Notes under the pieces: generated by a model
What the model saw: the letters and a program-made list of their open reading frames with translations, nothing else
Told to the model about the DNA's origin: nothing
The model's database searches: none
Part shown: piece by piece, positions 7,836 to 20,352 of the stretch
Position numbering within the stretch: position 1 is the stretch's first letter
Layout of the letters: each line of letters begins with the position of its first letter
Position numbers and translations under genes: made by a program
DNA from: Zygnema circumcarinatum
Taxonomy: Eukaryota > Streptophyta > Zygnematophyceae > Zygnematales > Zygnemataceae
DNA length: 62,860 nucleotides
Direction of reading: 5' to 3'
Assembly: GCA_037447605.1 (NCBI GenBank)
Contig: CM074822.1
Coordinates: 20,421-83,280 of the forward strand

Positions 7836-10800
7836 TCAAGGACCGCCAAGGCTCCCTAGATGTTTCTTTAAAGCTCGATCTTTCCGTCTATGGTTGGCGA
7901 CAGATGCTTTTTGTTGCTCCTTCCGAGCAAATGACCTTGATTCTCCCGCCTGCGCCATTGCAGGTCCCCTTCCACCTCCAACGCCACCCCTGCCACGGCC
8001 GCCCCTCCATCCCGCTTCTGCAACTCCTGCCTCCCCTGGGCCTCCCTCGTCGTCATCGTCCTCATCACTGCTCTCCACGTTTGCCAGCAAGTGTGCTCGG
8101 TTGCCGCCTCTTCCTAAGCCAAATATAGTTTCTGCTTCCACCTTCTTCAGAGCCTCTGCTTCCTCTGCCGAACCAACAGCGACAGATCCCGCTACTCGGT
8201 AACTATAGTTCTTTCCATCTTTCAGATAGAACTGTGGGCCTGCAGACTTATCTAAGCTTTGCCCCTGTCTTGGCCCTCCCCGACCAGTCACAACCGGGTA
8301 CTTTATGCCAGCAGCACCGGCTTGCCCTCCTCTCCCCTCCGCCCTCTCTGTATTGAGACCTTTTCCCAACGACCGTGTCTCTGCACCTCCTCTCCCACCA
8401 CGTCCTTCAGTTGGACCCACCGTTCCACTTGCCCGTCTGACAAAGGACCCACCTCCACTTTGCGCTGCAGGGGTTGCCCTGAGACTCTCAGAAACATTCC
8501 TCTCGCCCTCCAATGCACCGCTCGTGCCACGTCTCATCTGTGCGTCCAGCACATTCTCCAACTCCTCTTCTCCGCCACCAGCACCAAATGTGTCAAGATC
8601 ATCGAACGAGTCATCGTACTCATCCTCGTATTCTATTTCCGCATCTTTCGCATATCTGCGAATCTTCGCAGCATCTTCACTTGCTCGCCAGTCCACCAAC
8701 TTCTCGTCCCCCTTGTGTTTCCTTACGAATCTTCCTTCCGGCAATCCTAAGCCCGCCGCTTCCGCAGTAACAGAGCTGCTACCTCCTGCTGCAGATCTTG
8801 CCTCGTCTAGGCGCACACCACCACCGTCTGTGACTTGCCGTCTGCCAACGCTCCTTTCGGAGGCCATACTTTCCATCACTTTGGCTTTCCCTTTGTCAGT
8901 CGCAGCAACTGTCTGCTTCTTGGGCAACTCAGCGGAGTGGACATCCAACGAAGCCAAATCCTCATGTAGGGTGCCTTCCAAGATGTGCTCGATCACTGCC
9001 TCTGCACTGCCGTCATACACTTCAAGGCAGGCAGCAAGAAAGCCATCACCAAAGTCTGGCAAGAGGTCCTTGATCTGACTGATCTTCGACTGTTGGATGG
9101 CCATCAAGCTCGCGTCCTCGCAAGCTGCCGGGCTCACACTTCGACCGGAAGAGATCGGGACTCTGCGAGAGGGAGAGGGAGAGGGAGAGAGAGGGGGAGA
9201 GGGAGAGGGCCCTGCGAGGGAGCGGACGTGCTCGAACTGAGCGCCGTCCAACGAAATTGCGCCTGCAAGGGAGGCCCCTCCCTACCATGGCAGTGAGTGC
9301 GATAGAACATGGCCAGCAGAGAGGGAGAAAGCAGCGGAACTGCACGTCAAACAGACACGGATCTGCGACCTGACATGCTTATCAAGAGAGACCTGCACGG
9401 TTTACGAAGGACATAAGCCCATTGAAAAATTGAGAATTAATTAACTGACTTAACTAAGAAGGTCTAAAAAGTTGGCCAAAGAAAGCACCTAATCTCTCAC
9501 ATTTTCAGGCATGAAAACGAACCCCTAAGGTTACAGTTAGGATGTCCAAAGAGTTCCGCAATAGAAATCCAGAACACAACGTATCGCTTGCAAGCGAATG
9601 CAACTTTCGGACCGGAAGGAAGGCATGGCACTGGAGAAACATGCATGCAGCGATGTTATTGGCAGCATAGCATAGCCATCTTCCCAACCCCATTAACTGC
9701 ATTTAAATAGCTTGCCTGTGGTCCTCAAGAATAAACCAGAATGTGCATAATGTAAAGAACTGCGACTGTTGCTCATTTAATCCTCCACTGTCAATACGTC
9801 AAACAGGTGCGTAGGTGAGTCAAAGGCTATAACGTTTTCAAAGTTGCTTTCTCGCCCATCCACTAGCATTTAGAGCCACGTGCAAAGCTTGCTGCAGACA
9901 CTGCATCAAGTCGTCTGTCTCGTTCAGTAGGTCTACTTCGGGCATCGCCCCAAATCCTACTGCAGCCTTTTGTGATTGACTATAAACTGGCTTCCATATT
10001 CAAAGAGAATTAGATAAAATTTCTAATATTTGAGAACTTAGATATTCAATCATCCAACCCTCCTGAAAGTCAGAAAACTGCCCATCAGAATCAGACAGCA
10101 CACCTCATTGCAACTCACCTTTCTCCATGGCAGTCCGGACCGACGTGACGAGTGCGTATCTGCGTTCGACTGCCCTCAAAAGACTCCCTCTTCTTTCAAA
10201 TCCCCCGCCTCCCTCCCCACTCTCCTCTGACCCCACGGAGAGGGTCACGAGTGCGTGCAGCAACGCCTCCCCCCTCTCCGCCGACCTCTCCGCCACCCTC
10301 CCCTCCCCCTCCCCCTCCCTCTCCTCCTCGCCGGCTTGTAGGCAGCCATGGCGGAGAAGCAGCCACAGCAGCTCTGTCAGAGCTCGGCGTACAGGGACCA
10401 AGGGCCACAGCGCCGCCATGGATGGAGGGGTCTCCTCGGAGGGGGAGTCAGCGGTAAGGGTCTGCCGAAGAGTTGGCAGAAGGGAGTCATAAACCTTCGC
10501 TAGGGTAGGGAGAAAAGAAGCCCCGGTGGTGTCTGCCTCGCTGAAACCAAAGTTTCATCCCCCCCCCAATAAACCCACCAGTCGCTGAGGAATACTCAAG
10601 ATCAAAGAACATGGGTCTTACTCGGTGGGGTTCTGGTTTGTCAAGTTTCGTGTTAGACGCTCGTCGCGGACAAAATGTGTAACATCATGTACGAAATGGT
10701 CATTGAGTTTTACAATTATGCAAGCTTCTCCGTATTCTGCAAGCACATTCTACCCTCCTCAACTTAACATACATCTACAAAGTCGTGTTTGACCTGAAAT

Positions 10801-13800
10801 ATTGTGTCTATACAGATGGATCACTAGCACATGCCATCAGCGGACAGACACGGCATAAGCGAAAGAGGCTGTCAAGTTTGGGAAATAGACTGTAGTGGGT
10901 CGTCAAGTGGTCGCCAACCTTACGACCACAGACAGACGCATGCGGCGAGTGCGTGTTCATGGACTCACTCCCTCCCTCCCTCCCTCCTTCCCTCCTTCCC
11001 TCCCTCCCTCCCTCCCTTCCTCCTGACCCCAGACAGACACGTGCGGCGAGTGCGTGTTCATGGGACTCACTCCCTCCCTCCCTCCCTCCCTCCCTTCCTC
11101 CTGACCCCAGACAGACACATGCGGCGAGTAAATGTGTTCATGGGACTCACTCATCAGAGAGGAAGCACTCGGCGGCCGGGGGATGCGCTGACACAAATGC
11201 CGTTAGCGTGCTGGCAACGTCGAGCATGTATCGCAGCACCTGCAGCATTAAAATGGCGAGCCAAGGATGACTGAAACCCTTGTCAAAAAGGGCCCCTTGA
11301 GGAACTCACATTCTCATGTCGCGGAACCACAAACGTCGCAATTAGAGTGCGAAGAGCATGTAACTCGCATGGTAACAATGAGGAGTTCACTCCACCTTTT
11401 CCCCAACCTAACGCTAGATCAGTTGATTCAAAAGCGTACTCATTGCTAAACAACACAAATTCAGGCTATGGCTATCGGCATTCCGCAAAAAATCTATAAG
11501 ATTTTAACAATTATCGGCTGAGATTGAGAAGCAAGAATGAGCCATATTCTTGAGAATGAGACTGAGAAGCCAATATCCAGATACAAGGGGCCGCAGTAGT
11601 CAGGTGATCAGCCCTGCCTCCCTGCACCTGTCCTCACAGGCAGAGCCCGAGTAGTGAGCACTGACGTCAAGCAGCTCCTTTCGAACTTCTGTCGAAGATG
11701 AACCCCCCCGCTCCCGCTCTGCGCTCATCCCCTGAAGGGGCAACAACAGTATCAAGCAATTATGTGCAACACAAGAATGTACTTGCAGCCGCAATAACAG
11801 TAAACAAGTGGCTGAAAACAAAGCAAGCACTTTTAACTTACAAACTGCAAGATCTTCAAAGCTAAACATTCGAGCTCAGTCTCCCTACCTTCGCTGCTGC
11901 AATCGAGCGGCAGCACATGGTGTCCAGAGTTCGCGTTACATGCGATAGCACCGTTTTGATATCTTCGTAAAACTTGGGTTGTCGCTTGAACACATTCCCC
12001 ACCTGTACAACCTCAGCATGTAAACGAATTGAGGCACAAACATCGAGCTAAAGCTCAGCGTTTCCGATCTGTTCTCAACACGGTCCCAGAAAGGAAGCTG
12101 AACAAATATCCTACTAGCAGCCACGTTAAACAACGCAGCTCATATGCGAATAGCACTTTAAAGATTCATCATCTGCAAACATATGTCATACCAGCATCCG
12201 TGTAAGGTCAGGATTGTCGCGCCCATAAATAGCGCAAACATCGAACAGCTTTGGCACGTCCAGCAGGCAACTCTCATATAGCAGCGCTGCATGCAGGGTG
12301 AGGGCAGCCATTGAAGGACATTGTCAGATCTCGAGTGCAATGAAGACCCTCCGGCCAGATTCATCCCCATCAACAGAAAACGATCTCAATGTCGTCACCT
12401 TAAACACCCTATGTACCTGCCTGAAATACAGTTGCCAGAAGTGCAATCGAAGTCATATCTTGTCATCATAATTGAACACCGCTGCACCCAAAAAGATTCT
12501 GACTCATGCCACAAACGGAGCAAACGATGCAGGTCCGGATAGGCAGCAGGTCACTCAAGCACCTGCATGCTCTCCTGCGTGGAGATTCTCGTTGACATGA
12601 ACTCCTCGCTCTTGATTGGAAGACCTGCATGGCGGACTTAGACGTGGTTTAACCCCGGGCGGCAATGTGCTCGTGCACATGCAATCTCAGTGTAGTGCAA
12701 GAGTGTGCAATGTCTACCAAACAAAGGAACATCATCATCTCCCAACTGGTGCTACAGAACTGGTCCAGGTTGAGAGGGGGAAAAGTAACGCCAAGAGCTA
12801 CCTTCCCAAGCTAACTGTCCCATGATCACGTATCCCATGAAGCCCTTCTGCCTTCCACGAAGAAGAATTTTAGCATCCAAAACTAGAATGAAGAGAATAT
12901 TCATCCTGATCCGGAGGCGTTAAGTTTTCTTCAGAACAGACGAAACTACCGTTCTCCTCATGTGGTGGAACTACTTGTGTTATTCCTAAAGACGTTCCCT
13001 TCCTTGAAAAGGGGGGTGGCAGCTCACATGCGGAGCAGCACCATGAACACGCGACGCGCAAGCTCTGCGTCCCCCGCCACAACACCCGCTGAGGGAGGCC
13101 CGTCCGTTCCCATGCTCTCCATATCAAAGGAACGCCTCTTGTAACGGAGATATGTGTCAAGGAAAAAAAGTAGGGAGTTGTCTTGCACCACTGCATCCCC
13201 CAGCAAAAGTGGTACAGATATTTTGTCAGACCATAAGTGGATTTAATGGAAGACTGGTCAGCCTTGTGCTCCTCGGAATAGTAAAATCTCCACGAAGATG
13301 AGATCTGAAGTGTGGACAGAAAGTATAGCTTGAAATAATTAGCTATCAAGGCTAGAAACAATAGAGAAAAGAGAAACGATAGAGAAAGGTTACATTGCTA
13401 AACACTTAGCTGCTAAAATGCTTTTTTTCATAATTGTTCACAGTCAGTACATGTTAAAAATGAAAAAAAACAAGGTTCAAGTTGTACTATATACATTATT
13501 TAGATTTTGCTTTGCTATTTTAACTTGCACTGACATCGAATTATAGTTGAAACATTGAAAACATAGTTTGAAGCCCTTCACAAATAGATTCTTTGGGTGG
13601 GCTTCCCTTCATGCAGCTGAGGATAAGGTACCAGCGACCTTCCATTCATTATTCGCGCGAAGAACATTCTGGGAGCGCGAGAATGAATGACCAAACTCGT
13701 TTCCTAGCAGAAAGATGTTGCGTACTTTATCACGTGACTAGTCGCCTGGTTATTGTGTACAGCTTTCATGGTTGTCGGCCAGCAAGCGTAAGGCTTCACG

Positions 13801-14442
13801 TACTGTGTGCTACGGACCTTGCTTCCAAAATTCACGCGGCTGCAAGGAGAGGAGTGCGGCCAACTGGCGGTTCGTGTGATCCACGAACTCCTGCGCAGCC
13901 GCAGGGTCGCCTTCAGCCGCGCCCCATGCCAGCGCCTCATCCTGCGGAAGGTACGGCAAGAAGGGCCCCAGAGAGAGAGGCGCCCTCTGCTGCTTTGAAG
14001 GATTGCTGCGAACTCGTCCGTCGCCTATCGTTGATGAGCGGAGTTCCGGCTTTTCTTTTCCCGTCAGTGCGCCACCAAGACCGGCATCAAGAGGCTCGGC
14101 TCGCACGAAGCCCTCCTGCCCCGCGCGTGCGGGGCCGAAGCCAGGAGGAGGGCCCCGCGGTGCTCCCTCCCGAGCTGGAGCTGCAGCCTGAGGCCGGGTC
14201 CCGGCAGAGGCACGGGGCTGGCCGGACCCTGCGTCGCGCGTCTCTCTTCGGAAGTCTCGGAATCCGGGAGGAGCTTGCAGCTCTGCGCCCAGAGGGAGAG
14301 GGAGAGGGAGAAGGCCCCGCCCGCTCGCTCTCCCGCGCCCTCCAAATTCGCCGTGCCGCTGCGGGCCTCGACCGCGGCCCGGAGCCTGCGGAGGTGCGCG
14401 GTGAGGAGCAGCGACAGGCGGCTGCTGCTCTCGCGCGGCCAT
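7836..14442 (-). CDS. ASCC2: ASCC2-like activating signal cointegrator subunit (CUE domain)
   Basis: ASCC2 is the ubiquitin-binding partner of the ASCC3 helicase, acting in alkylation repair and rescue of collided ribosomes. About ten exons are visible. Exon 1 (14442 to ~13824) is Gly/Arg/Pro-rich and ends with FLPYLPQDEA and LQPREFWKQ. 13206-13024 has FLDTYLRYKRRSFD and RRVFMVLLRM; ~12310-12190 has LLDVPKLFDVCAIYG; ~12001-11889 and ~11735-11600 follow; ~11233-11148 has LRYMLDVASTLTAFVSAHPP; then ~10447-10110, ~9960-9860, and the last exon ~9165-7836. The last exon holds the CUE domain (ISQIKDLLPDFGDGF...ACLEVYDG), an acidic YEDEYDDSFDD segment, a plant-type FYLKDGKNYSYRVAGSVAVG block, RGG repeats and a basic ANHRRKDRALKKH tail. 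Both plant-type N-terminal and C-terminal signatures agree. Exon edges are approximate. Confidence 0.93.
10929..11154. repeat. Minisatellite carrying a splice donor, in an ASCC2 intron
   Basis: Three copies of a ~65-110 bp unit differ mainly in the length of a (CCCT)n stretch. On the gene strand each begins GTGAGTCC(C)ATGAACA and contains CGCCGCA(T/C)GTGTCTGTCTGGGGTC. The first copy's GTGAGT is the apparent donor of the 11148 exon. Confidence 0.8.
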
Positions 14443-14630
14443 GGCCGCGGAAGCAGGCACTAGGCAGGTGCCGGTGCGCGAGGACGACGTGAGGAGGCCG
14501 AGCGCGGGCGCGAGGGCGCGAGGACGCGACGAGGGAGGGAGCGAGGGAGGAACGGAGGGGCGGAGGGAGAGAGGAGAGGGCGGAGGTTGCGTCGCGCGTG
14601 CGGCATGGCACGGCACGGCACGTCGCTTCA

Positions 14631-14677
14631 CGTCACGTCACGTCACGTCACGTCACGTCACGTCACGTCACGTCACG
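14631..14677. promoter_or_regulatory. (CGTCA)n array upstream of ASCC2
   Basis: About nine tandem CGTCA units lie about 190 bp upstream of the ASCC2 start codon; read on the gene strand they are TGACG repeats. TGACG/ACGT is the core of bZIP sites, so this may be a multi-site activator element. This is inferred from motif and position. Confidence 0.5.
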
Positions 14678-14732
14678 CGGCATTGGGCCTTGAGCCCCGT
14701 TCTCTGAGAAAAAGGAACAAGGCCAGAGCTGG

Positions 14733-15097
14733 CTGGGGAGGGGTGGGGGTGTGGGGGTATCGGGGAGGGGTGGGGGTGTGGGGGTGGGGGTGTGGGGCAT
14801 CGGGGAGGGGTGGGGGTGTGGGGGTATCGGGGAGGGGTGGGGGTGTGGGGGTTTCGGGGAGGGGTGGGGGGTGTGGGGCATCGGGGAGGGGTGGGGGGTG
14901 TGGGGCATCGGGGAGGGGTGGGGGTGTGGGGGTTTCGGGGAGGGGTGGGGGTGTGGGGGTTTCGGGGAGGGGTGGGGGTGTGGGGGTATCGGGGAGGGGT
15001 GGGGGTGTGGGGGTATCGGGGAGGGGTGGGGGTGTGGGGGTTCGGGGAGGGGTGGGGGTGTGGGGGTATCGGGGTGGGGGTATGGGGGTATCGGGGA
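14733..15097. repeat. G-rich 27-bp minisatellite
   Basis: About 13 copies of CGGGGAGGGGTGGGGGTGTG plus GGGGTAT/TTT/CAT, nearly all G/T on the plus strand. It lies between the SAM50 end and the ASCC2 start. Every unit has four or more G-runs. Long open frames through it on both strands are repeat artefacts. Confidence 0.93.
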
Positions 15098-15412
15098 CGG
15101 CGGTCGGAGCACCACCTGCGACGAGGCAGGGGCGAGGAGGGGACTGGCGAAGCAGCGGCAGACAGGCCCAAGCCCAGCCCCCGCCCCGGCATGTGCACAA
15201 GCCATTGGGGGCATCGCTGCGCGGCACATGAGGGCCCCCACGGGCGCGGCCGCACGGACTGTCTCGTGCAATGTGCACATCGTCATGGCCGAACAAAATT
15301 GATCAATTTCATTCACTCAGCTCAAGAGCGCTATTCAAAAAATACATAAAGCCGGTGTCAGGCAGGCCTCACCGCATAACCTCCCTCACCCCCCAGTTCC
15401 CAAGATGCCCGC

Positions 15413-18400
15413 TCAGGGCTGAGCCGCAATTCTGATCCTATGCTTCGCTCCAACATGCCTAGGGAGCCGGTACACAAAACCCGACTTGTATGCCTCTTTT
15501 AGTGACTCTGTCGTACTCCTGGCTTCGCAGTGCAAAACAGTAATTCACCTGCACATACCAAGCGAACAAGGTGCCGGAAATGAATCAGCCAAACATGCAA
15601 CGGGACAGAACCCCAATACTGTCAGTGTGAAACATCCAGCAAAAGGTCTTGGGAGATGGTGGCAGTTGCTGCAATAGAAACACTCGTTTCCATGCCATAG
15701 TTCACAATTTGGACAAGGGTGACTCAACCCACCTCCAGTCGCCCCAACATGGTCGGAAACACAATCCCGAGCCCCGCGGAGTATCTCATACTGTTTGAAA
15801 CCTCCTTGGCAAACTCCCGCGGGGCTTGCCGAATTCCTGCAGCGCTTGAAAGCGGCAGCAGGTTTGCGGCACAGGCGAACACGTGGCCATGAATCCCAAA
15901 CCTCCTGAGCAGCTCGCTGGGCAAGTCAAACGACAGCCCCGCCGTAGCGGCCAGCAGGATGTCCCCCCCCAGCTGGTCGCGTCCGCTCCCTTCTGCCCGC
16001 TCGTCTGTTGGCCCAATCCCGCGTCTCCGAAAGCCGCGCAGCACGTCCGGGCCGCCAATAAAGAAGCGGTCATTGATGAGGGAGGGGCGGCCCTGGGCGG
16101 ACCATGGAAGCAGCAGGCCTCCGTGGACAGTTCCGGTAAGCGCAGCGTTGAACAGACCAAGAGGCACTGCCACGTGCGCTTGTACGTCCTGCACAACTCT
16201 CCAGTGACCCACACAGGCTATAGGCGTCACATGACGGCGGCGTGCTGCTATAGTTATGGAGCCTTCAGCTTTAGGGGTTGCCACTCTGTTTCAGTTAAAG
16301 AATTTGATTTGTTCAAAATCTAAGACGGGATATGCAGGGCTTGTTTAATCACTTGGTGGGTACGACACTCAACTCTTGAGGTTAATAATTGGAAAGTGCC
16401 GGCAAGTGTTTCTCCATCCTCCCTTCCATTGATTTTGTTACCTCACCAATACCATCTTTTTCTCGGTAGCTAAGCACTTATTCCCAGCCCAAATTCTGCA
16501 ATAGTGAAGCTGCCTGCAACTAACCGAATGCGTAACCCCAAGTTCAAGTGACAGAAACGCTGTCAAACACACAAGCAAGTCATCGCTCACCTGCTTCACA
16601 AATTGCACAAACTTGGAGCCCGGACCAAGTCCTGCAATCTCCGACGTGGCTGAAAATGCATAGCCCCGCGTGGGTCGCATGGTCGAGTCCCTTCGTTCCA
16701 CGCTGTATGTGTAGTGCACCGATGACAGCAACGAGTGGCCCAACATGCGCCGAATGGCCGGGGATGCTTTCTCAGAGTCCTTGTTGTTCCTCCAGGAAAG
16801 TCTATTGCCCATGTTATGCGAACCAATATGATATCCAATGGATAAACCTCTCACGCCCTGTGTGTGGGAGGAATGGCGCTTCCAACATCGCCAGAAATAT
16901 TCCAGTCGCTTGGAGAAGTGCCCACGGCTACCTCCAATGCGCGGAAAATGAAAGCCAAGAGAAAAGTTGCCGCTGCCTTCCTGTCCATATGCCAGCTGTG
17001 CGTCCACTGTTTCGCCATGACCCAGCTTATTCTTCAGGGTTCCTTGTGCCTCCACTGTGTGCTCTTCTCCCTGTGAAGCACATAGCACCCTGCTCTATCA
17101 GCCATGGATTCCAACTTTCTAGAAGAAAACGCGTCTGCAAGACAATATGACGTAGATGAAAACCCAGCCGGCCTGTGAGCGATCAAACGAAAGAAATCAT
17201 ATGCAATGCCGAAACTGCTTAAGTTTGGCGGCATTTATCCCACGAACGTGACTTTCCTCCAACTCTCTGTTGTTCGACAAGGCAGAACATAGCCTAAATT
17301 TCATGTGAGGTCCAACATATGACAGAGTGTTAAGGACCCAAACAAAGTAATGGAGAGCAGCATGGAGGAGCAGAGATGGAGTTGAAAAGATGGAAATGAT
17401 CAAAGCATTTATTGCAATGTACAGTGTCAGCAAGCAGCTCCAGGCCCTCTTCTGACGAAAAGTGATCAGATCATTCGCTTTCTATTGGGGAAGTACTATG
17501 CAAGAGGCCGCTACCTGAGGTTTTCAATACCTAGTTCCTGGCTTGCATGCTCTGTCAGAGTGTCGCGAGACTGGAAAGCCTCACGAGTTGTGCACAGATA
17601 TTGGAAGGTAGCCCAGCTGTAGCGTTAAGTGCCACGTGCATTGCCAAGCTAATGGCGAGGTAATGACTTGAAGCTACTTTCTACGTTTAGGGTTGGTTTG
17701 TTGCGTGCACTTTGGTGCTCTTCTGGCGCACATCCGCTGTACAAGTTCCCAGGGCGTCCATGGAACGGCATGTGCATGTCATCCCGGTGGCTACCTGCGG
17801 TCTCTCCACGCAGGTAGCCACAAAGAGCACCTCTGGCCTTGACGCAGGTATTTAATATACAAATCATGCCTTTGCGGATCTCTCTCTGAATGTACTCCTC
17901 TCTTTCAGCCCAACTTAAACACTTTGCTTATGAAAATCTATGAATCCTGAGCATTCGCATATAATCACCCTTTTCAAAACTTCTTATGCAAAGCAGAGTG
18001 CATCTCGGTTCAAACTTCAAAAAAAAAATAAGTTAGGTCCCTTGAGAACTTGTCTTTTGCATAGACTAAAAAAAAAAAAATACAAAATGCAGCAGAATCC
18101 AGCCACGTTTCAAAAAAATCGAAAGGAATTTTTTTTTGGCTTGTCTAGTTACCTGTATAAACGTTCCAACACTTGCAGAATGTCCCGCATTCTCCTTGAC
18201 AGTCACATACACATCCGCTGTTCCGAAATCCGGCCCTTCGTCTGCCTCAATAGTCACACTTTCAAAGATGCCCAAGGCCAGCAGGCCGTTTCTAGCCTCT
18301 TCCAAACCTTCATTGAGCTCTTGAAAGGTGGTGGCCACGTTGGCAGCCTCCAGCTCGTGCTTAATAACGTGCTCTCTGGTTCTCTCGTTCCCCCTGATGA

Positions 18401-18593
18401 TAATTTCATGTATGCGGCAGGGCTTGTCCTTGATTTCTTCTAGCAGCCGGGCCGAGTCCAGCGAGGCTCCATCTTCCGCGTCTTCCTCGTCCCACTCCTC
18501 TTCTTCGTCTCCTCCATTCTGATCGTGCGGCAGCTCATTCACATGCGCAGGTTCTGTGTGACGCGGCTCCGCAGGCTGCTGCTCGGCAGCCAT
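15413..18593 (-). CDS. SAM50: SAM50-like mitochondrial outer-membrane beta-barrel assembly protein
   Basis: SAM50 is the core Omp85-family channel of the SAM/TOB complex, which inserts beta-barrel proteins into the mitochondrial outer membrane. Exon 1 (18593-18153) starts at an ATG in CCATGG context and codes an acidic N-terminus followed by one POTRA domain (CRIHEIIIRGNERTREHVI, then LGIFESVTIEADEGP). After a long intron come ~17070-16940 (VEAQGTLKNKLGHGETVDAQ) and ~16880-16590 (GHSLLSSVHYTYSVERRDS, RPTRGYAF). ~16235-15735 carries the conserved LINDRFFIGGPDVLRGF and GIGP segments, LGGDILLAATAGLSF and MRYSAGLGIVFP. The last small exon (~15485-15413) gives GFVYRLPRHVGAKHRIRIA before the stop. 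Gene order N to C fits the single-POTRA SAM50 type rather than TOC75 or OEP80. Internal boundaries are approximate. Confidence 0.93.
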
Positions 18594-19320
18594 GGCCGGG
18601 CCCGCCGCAGTGAGAGGGCGAGGGCAGTGCTGAGCGGAGTGGAGGTGAGCGCTTCCTTCCAAGGTCCGAGGGAGAGAGGGAGGGAGGGGGGGAGCGCCCT
18701 CGCGGCGAGGGCATCGTCAAATAAGGGAATTTTTGAAAAAACAAATCCCTTAAATCCCTTGAGCAAGACTCAGATTTTTGCTTCATAGAAAGCCGCCTGT
18801 ATATGGAAAAAACTAGAAAAAAAAAACTTAACGAGGCGTGTACGACGTACGGATGAAACGAAATACCCGCCCGCCCGCCCGCCCGCCCGCCCGCCTGCCT
18901 CGCTGTTGGCTTGTCTCTTTTGAAGCCCGACATGCCGCCAATGACGGAGAGCAAGACGAAGGCTGTGATGTTCCAACAAGGGCACGACAACACGAGTGGT
19001 CGCAAGGTCGCTGCTCGACTCACCAACAACAACAGGCCTTGGGTACGGGTCTCAGTTGAAGGGCTTGTGCGTAACTTTCAGTTGTTGGCATTGCCACGGG
19101 TTGGTTGACCGGCGTGTTGATGCTTGAAGCGTCGGTGAAGTTCATGGATTCTTCATGCAGCCACTCCCTATGGCGAGAAACATTAGACCCGAGCGCAGCG
19201 GGTGCTAAAGAAGAGTGGGAAAAAGGCCAGAAAAGGGTGTGTCCACTTGTGGAGGCAGTGATGATGTGATGACATTCGAATGCTAATATGAGACCAAAAC
19301 TTCTTCCAAAGTATAAAGAA

Positions 19321-19360
19321 AGTACAAAATAGTACGAGCAAGTACAAAAAAGGTACAAAT
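19321..19360. promoter_or_regulatory. AGTACAA cluster
   Basis: Four GTAC cores occur in 40 bp, in AGTACAAA- or GGTACAAA-like contexts. GTAC is the core bound by SBP-domain factors such as the algal copper regulator CRR1. No function is shown by the sequence itself. Confidence 0.35.
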
Positions 19361-19637
19361 CCTTTAATTCCCTTGAACGAAACTCAAAAGTATCCCTTAA
19401 TGGAGTTAAAAACGACAAACGACCTTCGCGGCTGCTTCTAGGGCTCCGTTGTTGTGCCTAGGCGTAGTTTTCCGCTCCTAGCTTCGTTTTATCGTGTTTC
19501 GGTCCTTTGCGACCAGTCCCTCGTGGTTCCACATTTTGCTTTTGTCCATGTACATTTGATGGCCTCGCCATCGCGAGTTCAATGAAAGTTTCCCACAAAA
19601 ACGAGTTTTATGCGAATTCCATTGTTTGACAGGGCAG

Positions 19638-19708
19638 CCGTACGGCGCCGTACAGTTCCGCGTACAGTACTGTACTGTTGCGTAAAGTACAGTACGGGTT
19701 CGTACGGT
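19638..19708. promoter_or_regulatory. Dense GTAC/CCGTACGG cluster
   Basis: Eight GTAC cores occur in about 70 bp, including GTACGGCGCCGTAC, itself a palindrome, and GTACAGTACTGTAC. This density is far above chance (one per 256 bp). The nearest minus-strand gene downstream is SAM50, about 1 kb away, so the target is unclear. Confidence 0.4.
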
Positions 19709-20352
19709 CCATGCGCGGCCTCCCGCGAGTTTGTCGTCGAGCAGCGCTGTCCGGCTTATGTCCGAGGGCTTCCGTCCGCGGGAGGGAGGGAGGGAGGGAG
19801 GAAGGAGGGGGGGCATGCGTGGGAGGAAAGGAAGTGGAGTCAGCGCTGGACGGGAGAGGAGGAGGTCCTGCAAGGCTGTCCGCTCAGCTCATGCCATGAA
19901 CGACTGCTTCCGTCGCCGGCAATTCTGCCCAATTACTTCGACATTTCAGCAGCTCCACTTCATCGTTGTGAGACATTCAGTGGGGTTGGCGAGGTTCCGG
20001 CTCGTTTGGCCCTGTAAAAGAAATCGGAATTCTTTGCAGCCGTAATGACCAGACAACTTTCGACCCAGAAACCGACACCATTTAAAAAGAGGGACCACTT
20101 GCAGCTTGCGCCTGACTGTCGTGGCTACACGCTACTACTTTACAGCGCGCGGTCATCTACTGCGGCTGTCCATCCATCGCACTATACAGCGCCTCCGGCG
20201 AGGGCACATGCCGTCCCACACTACCAACTTCACGAACCGCGGTCGAGAGCGGATGTGCAGAATGATGCTGAAGGTGAGCGGCTGTACACTGTCCTTCCCC
20301 GTCTCCAAGTGCGGACCTGCTAATGTTTAATTTATTCTCCCCACGCAGTCCG

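Larger units (their letters stand above)
18594..20352. other. Intergenic region with CCCG microsatellite and GTAC clusters
   Basis: It holds a (CCCG)n run (18866-18893), a GGGA-repeat stretch (19783-19810) and two dense GTAC clusters, listed separately. Plus-strand frames at 20045-20330 have no family resemblance and I do not call them. Confidence 0.6.

Noticed and set aside
10957-11196. Possible CRISPR-like direct repeats
   Set aside because: Three unequal units in a eukaryotic intron with no spacers; this is a minisatellite.
13593-14492. 299-residue plus-strand frame
   Set aside because: It is the antisense shadow of ASCC2 exon 1, whose minus-strand translation matches the family.
14587-15349. 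Long Gly/Trp-rich and Pro/His-rich open frames on both strands
   Set aside because: They come from the G-rich minisatellite; all frames stay open because the unit length is a multiple of three and has no stops.
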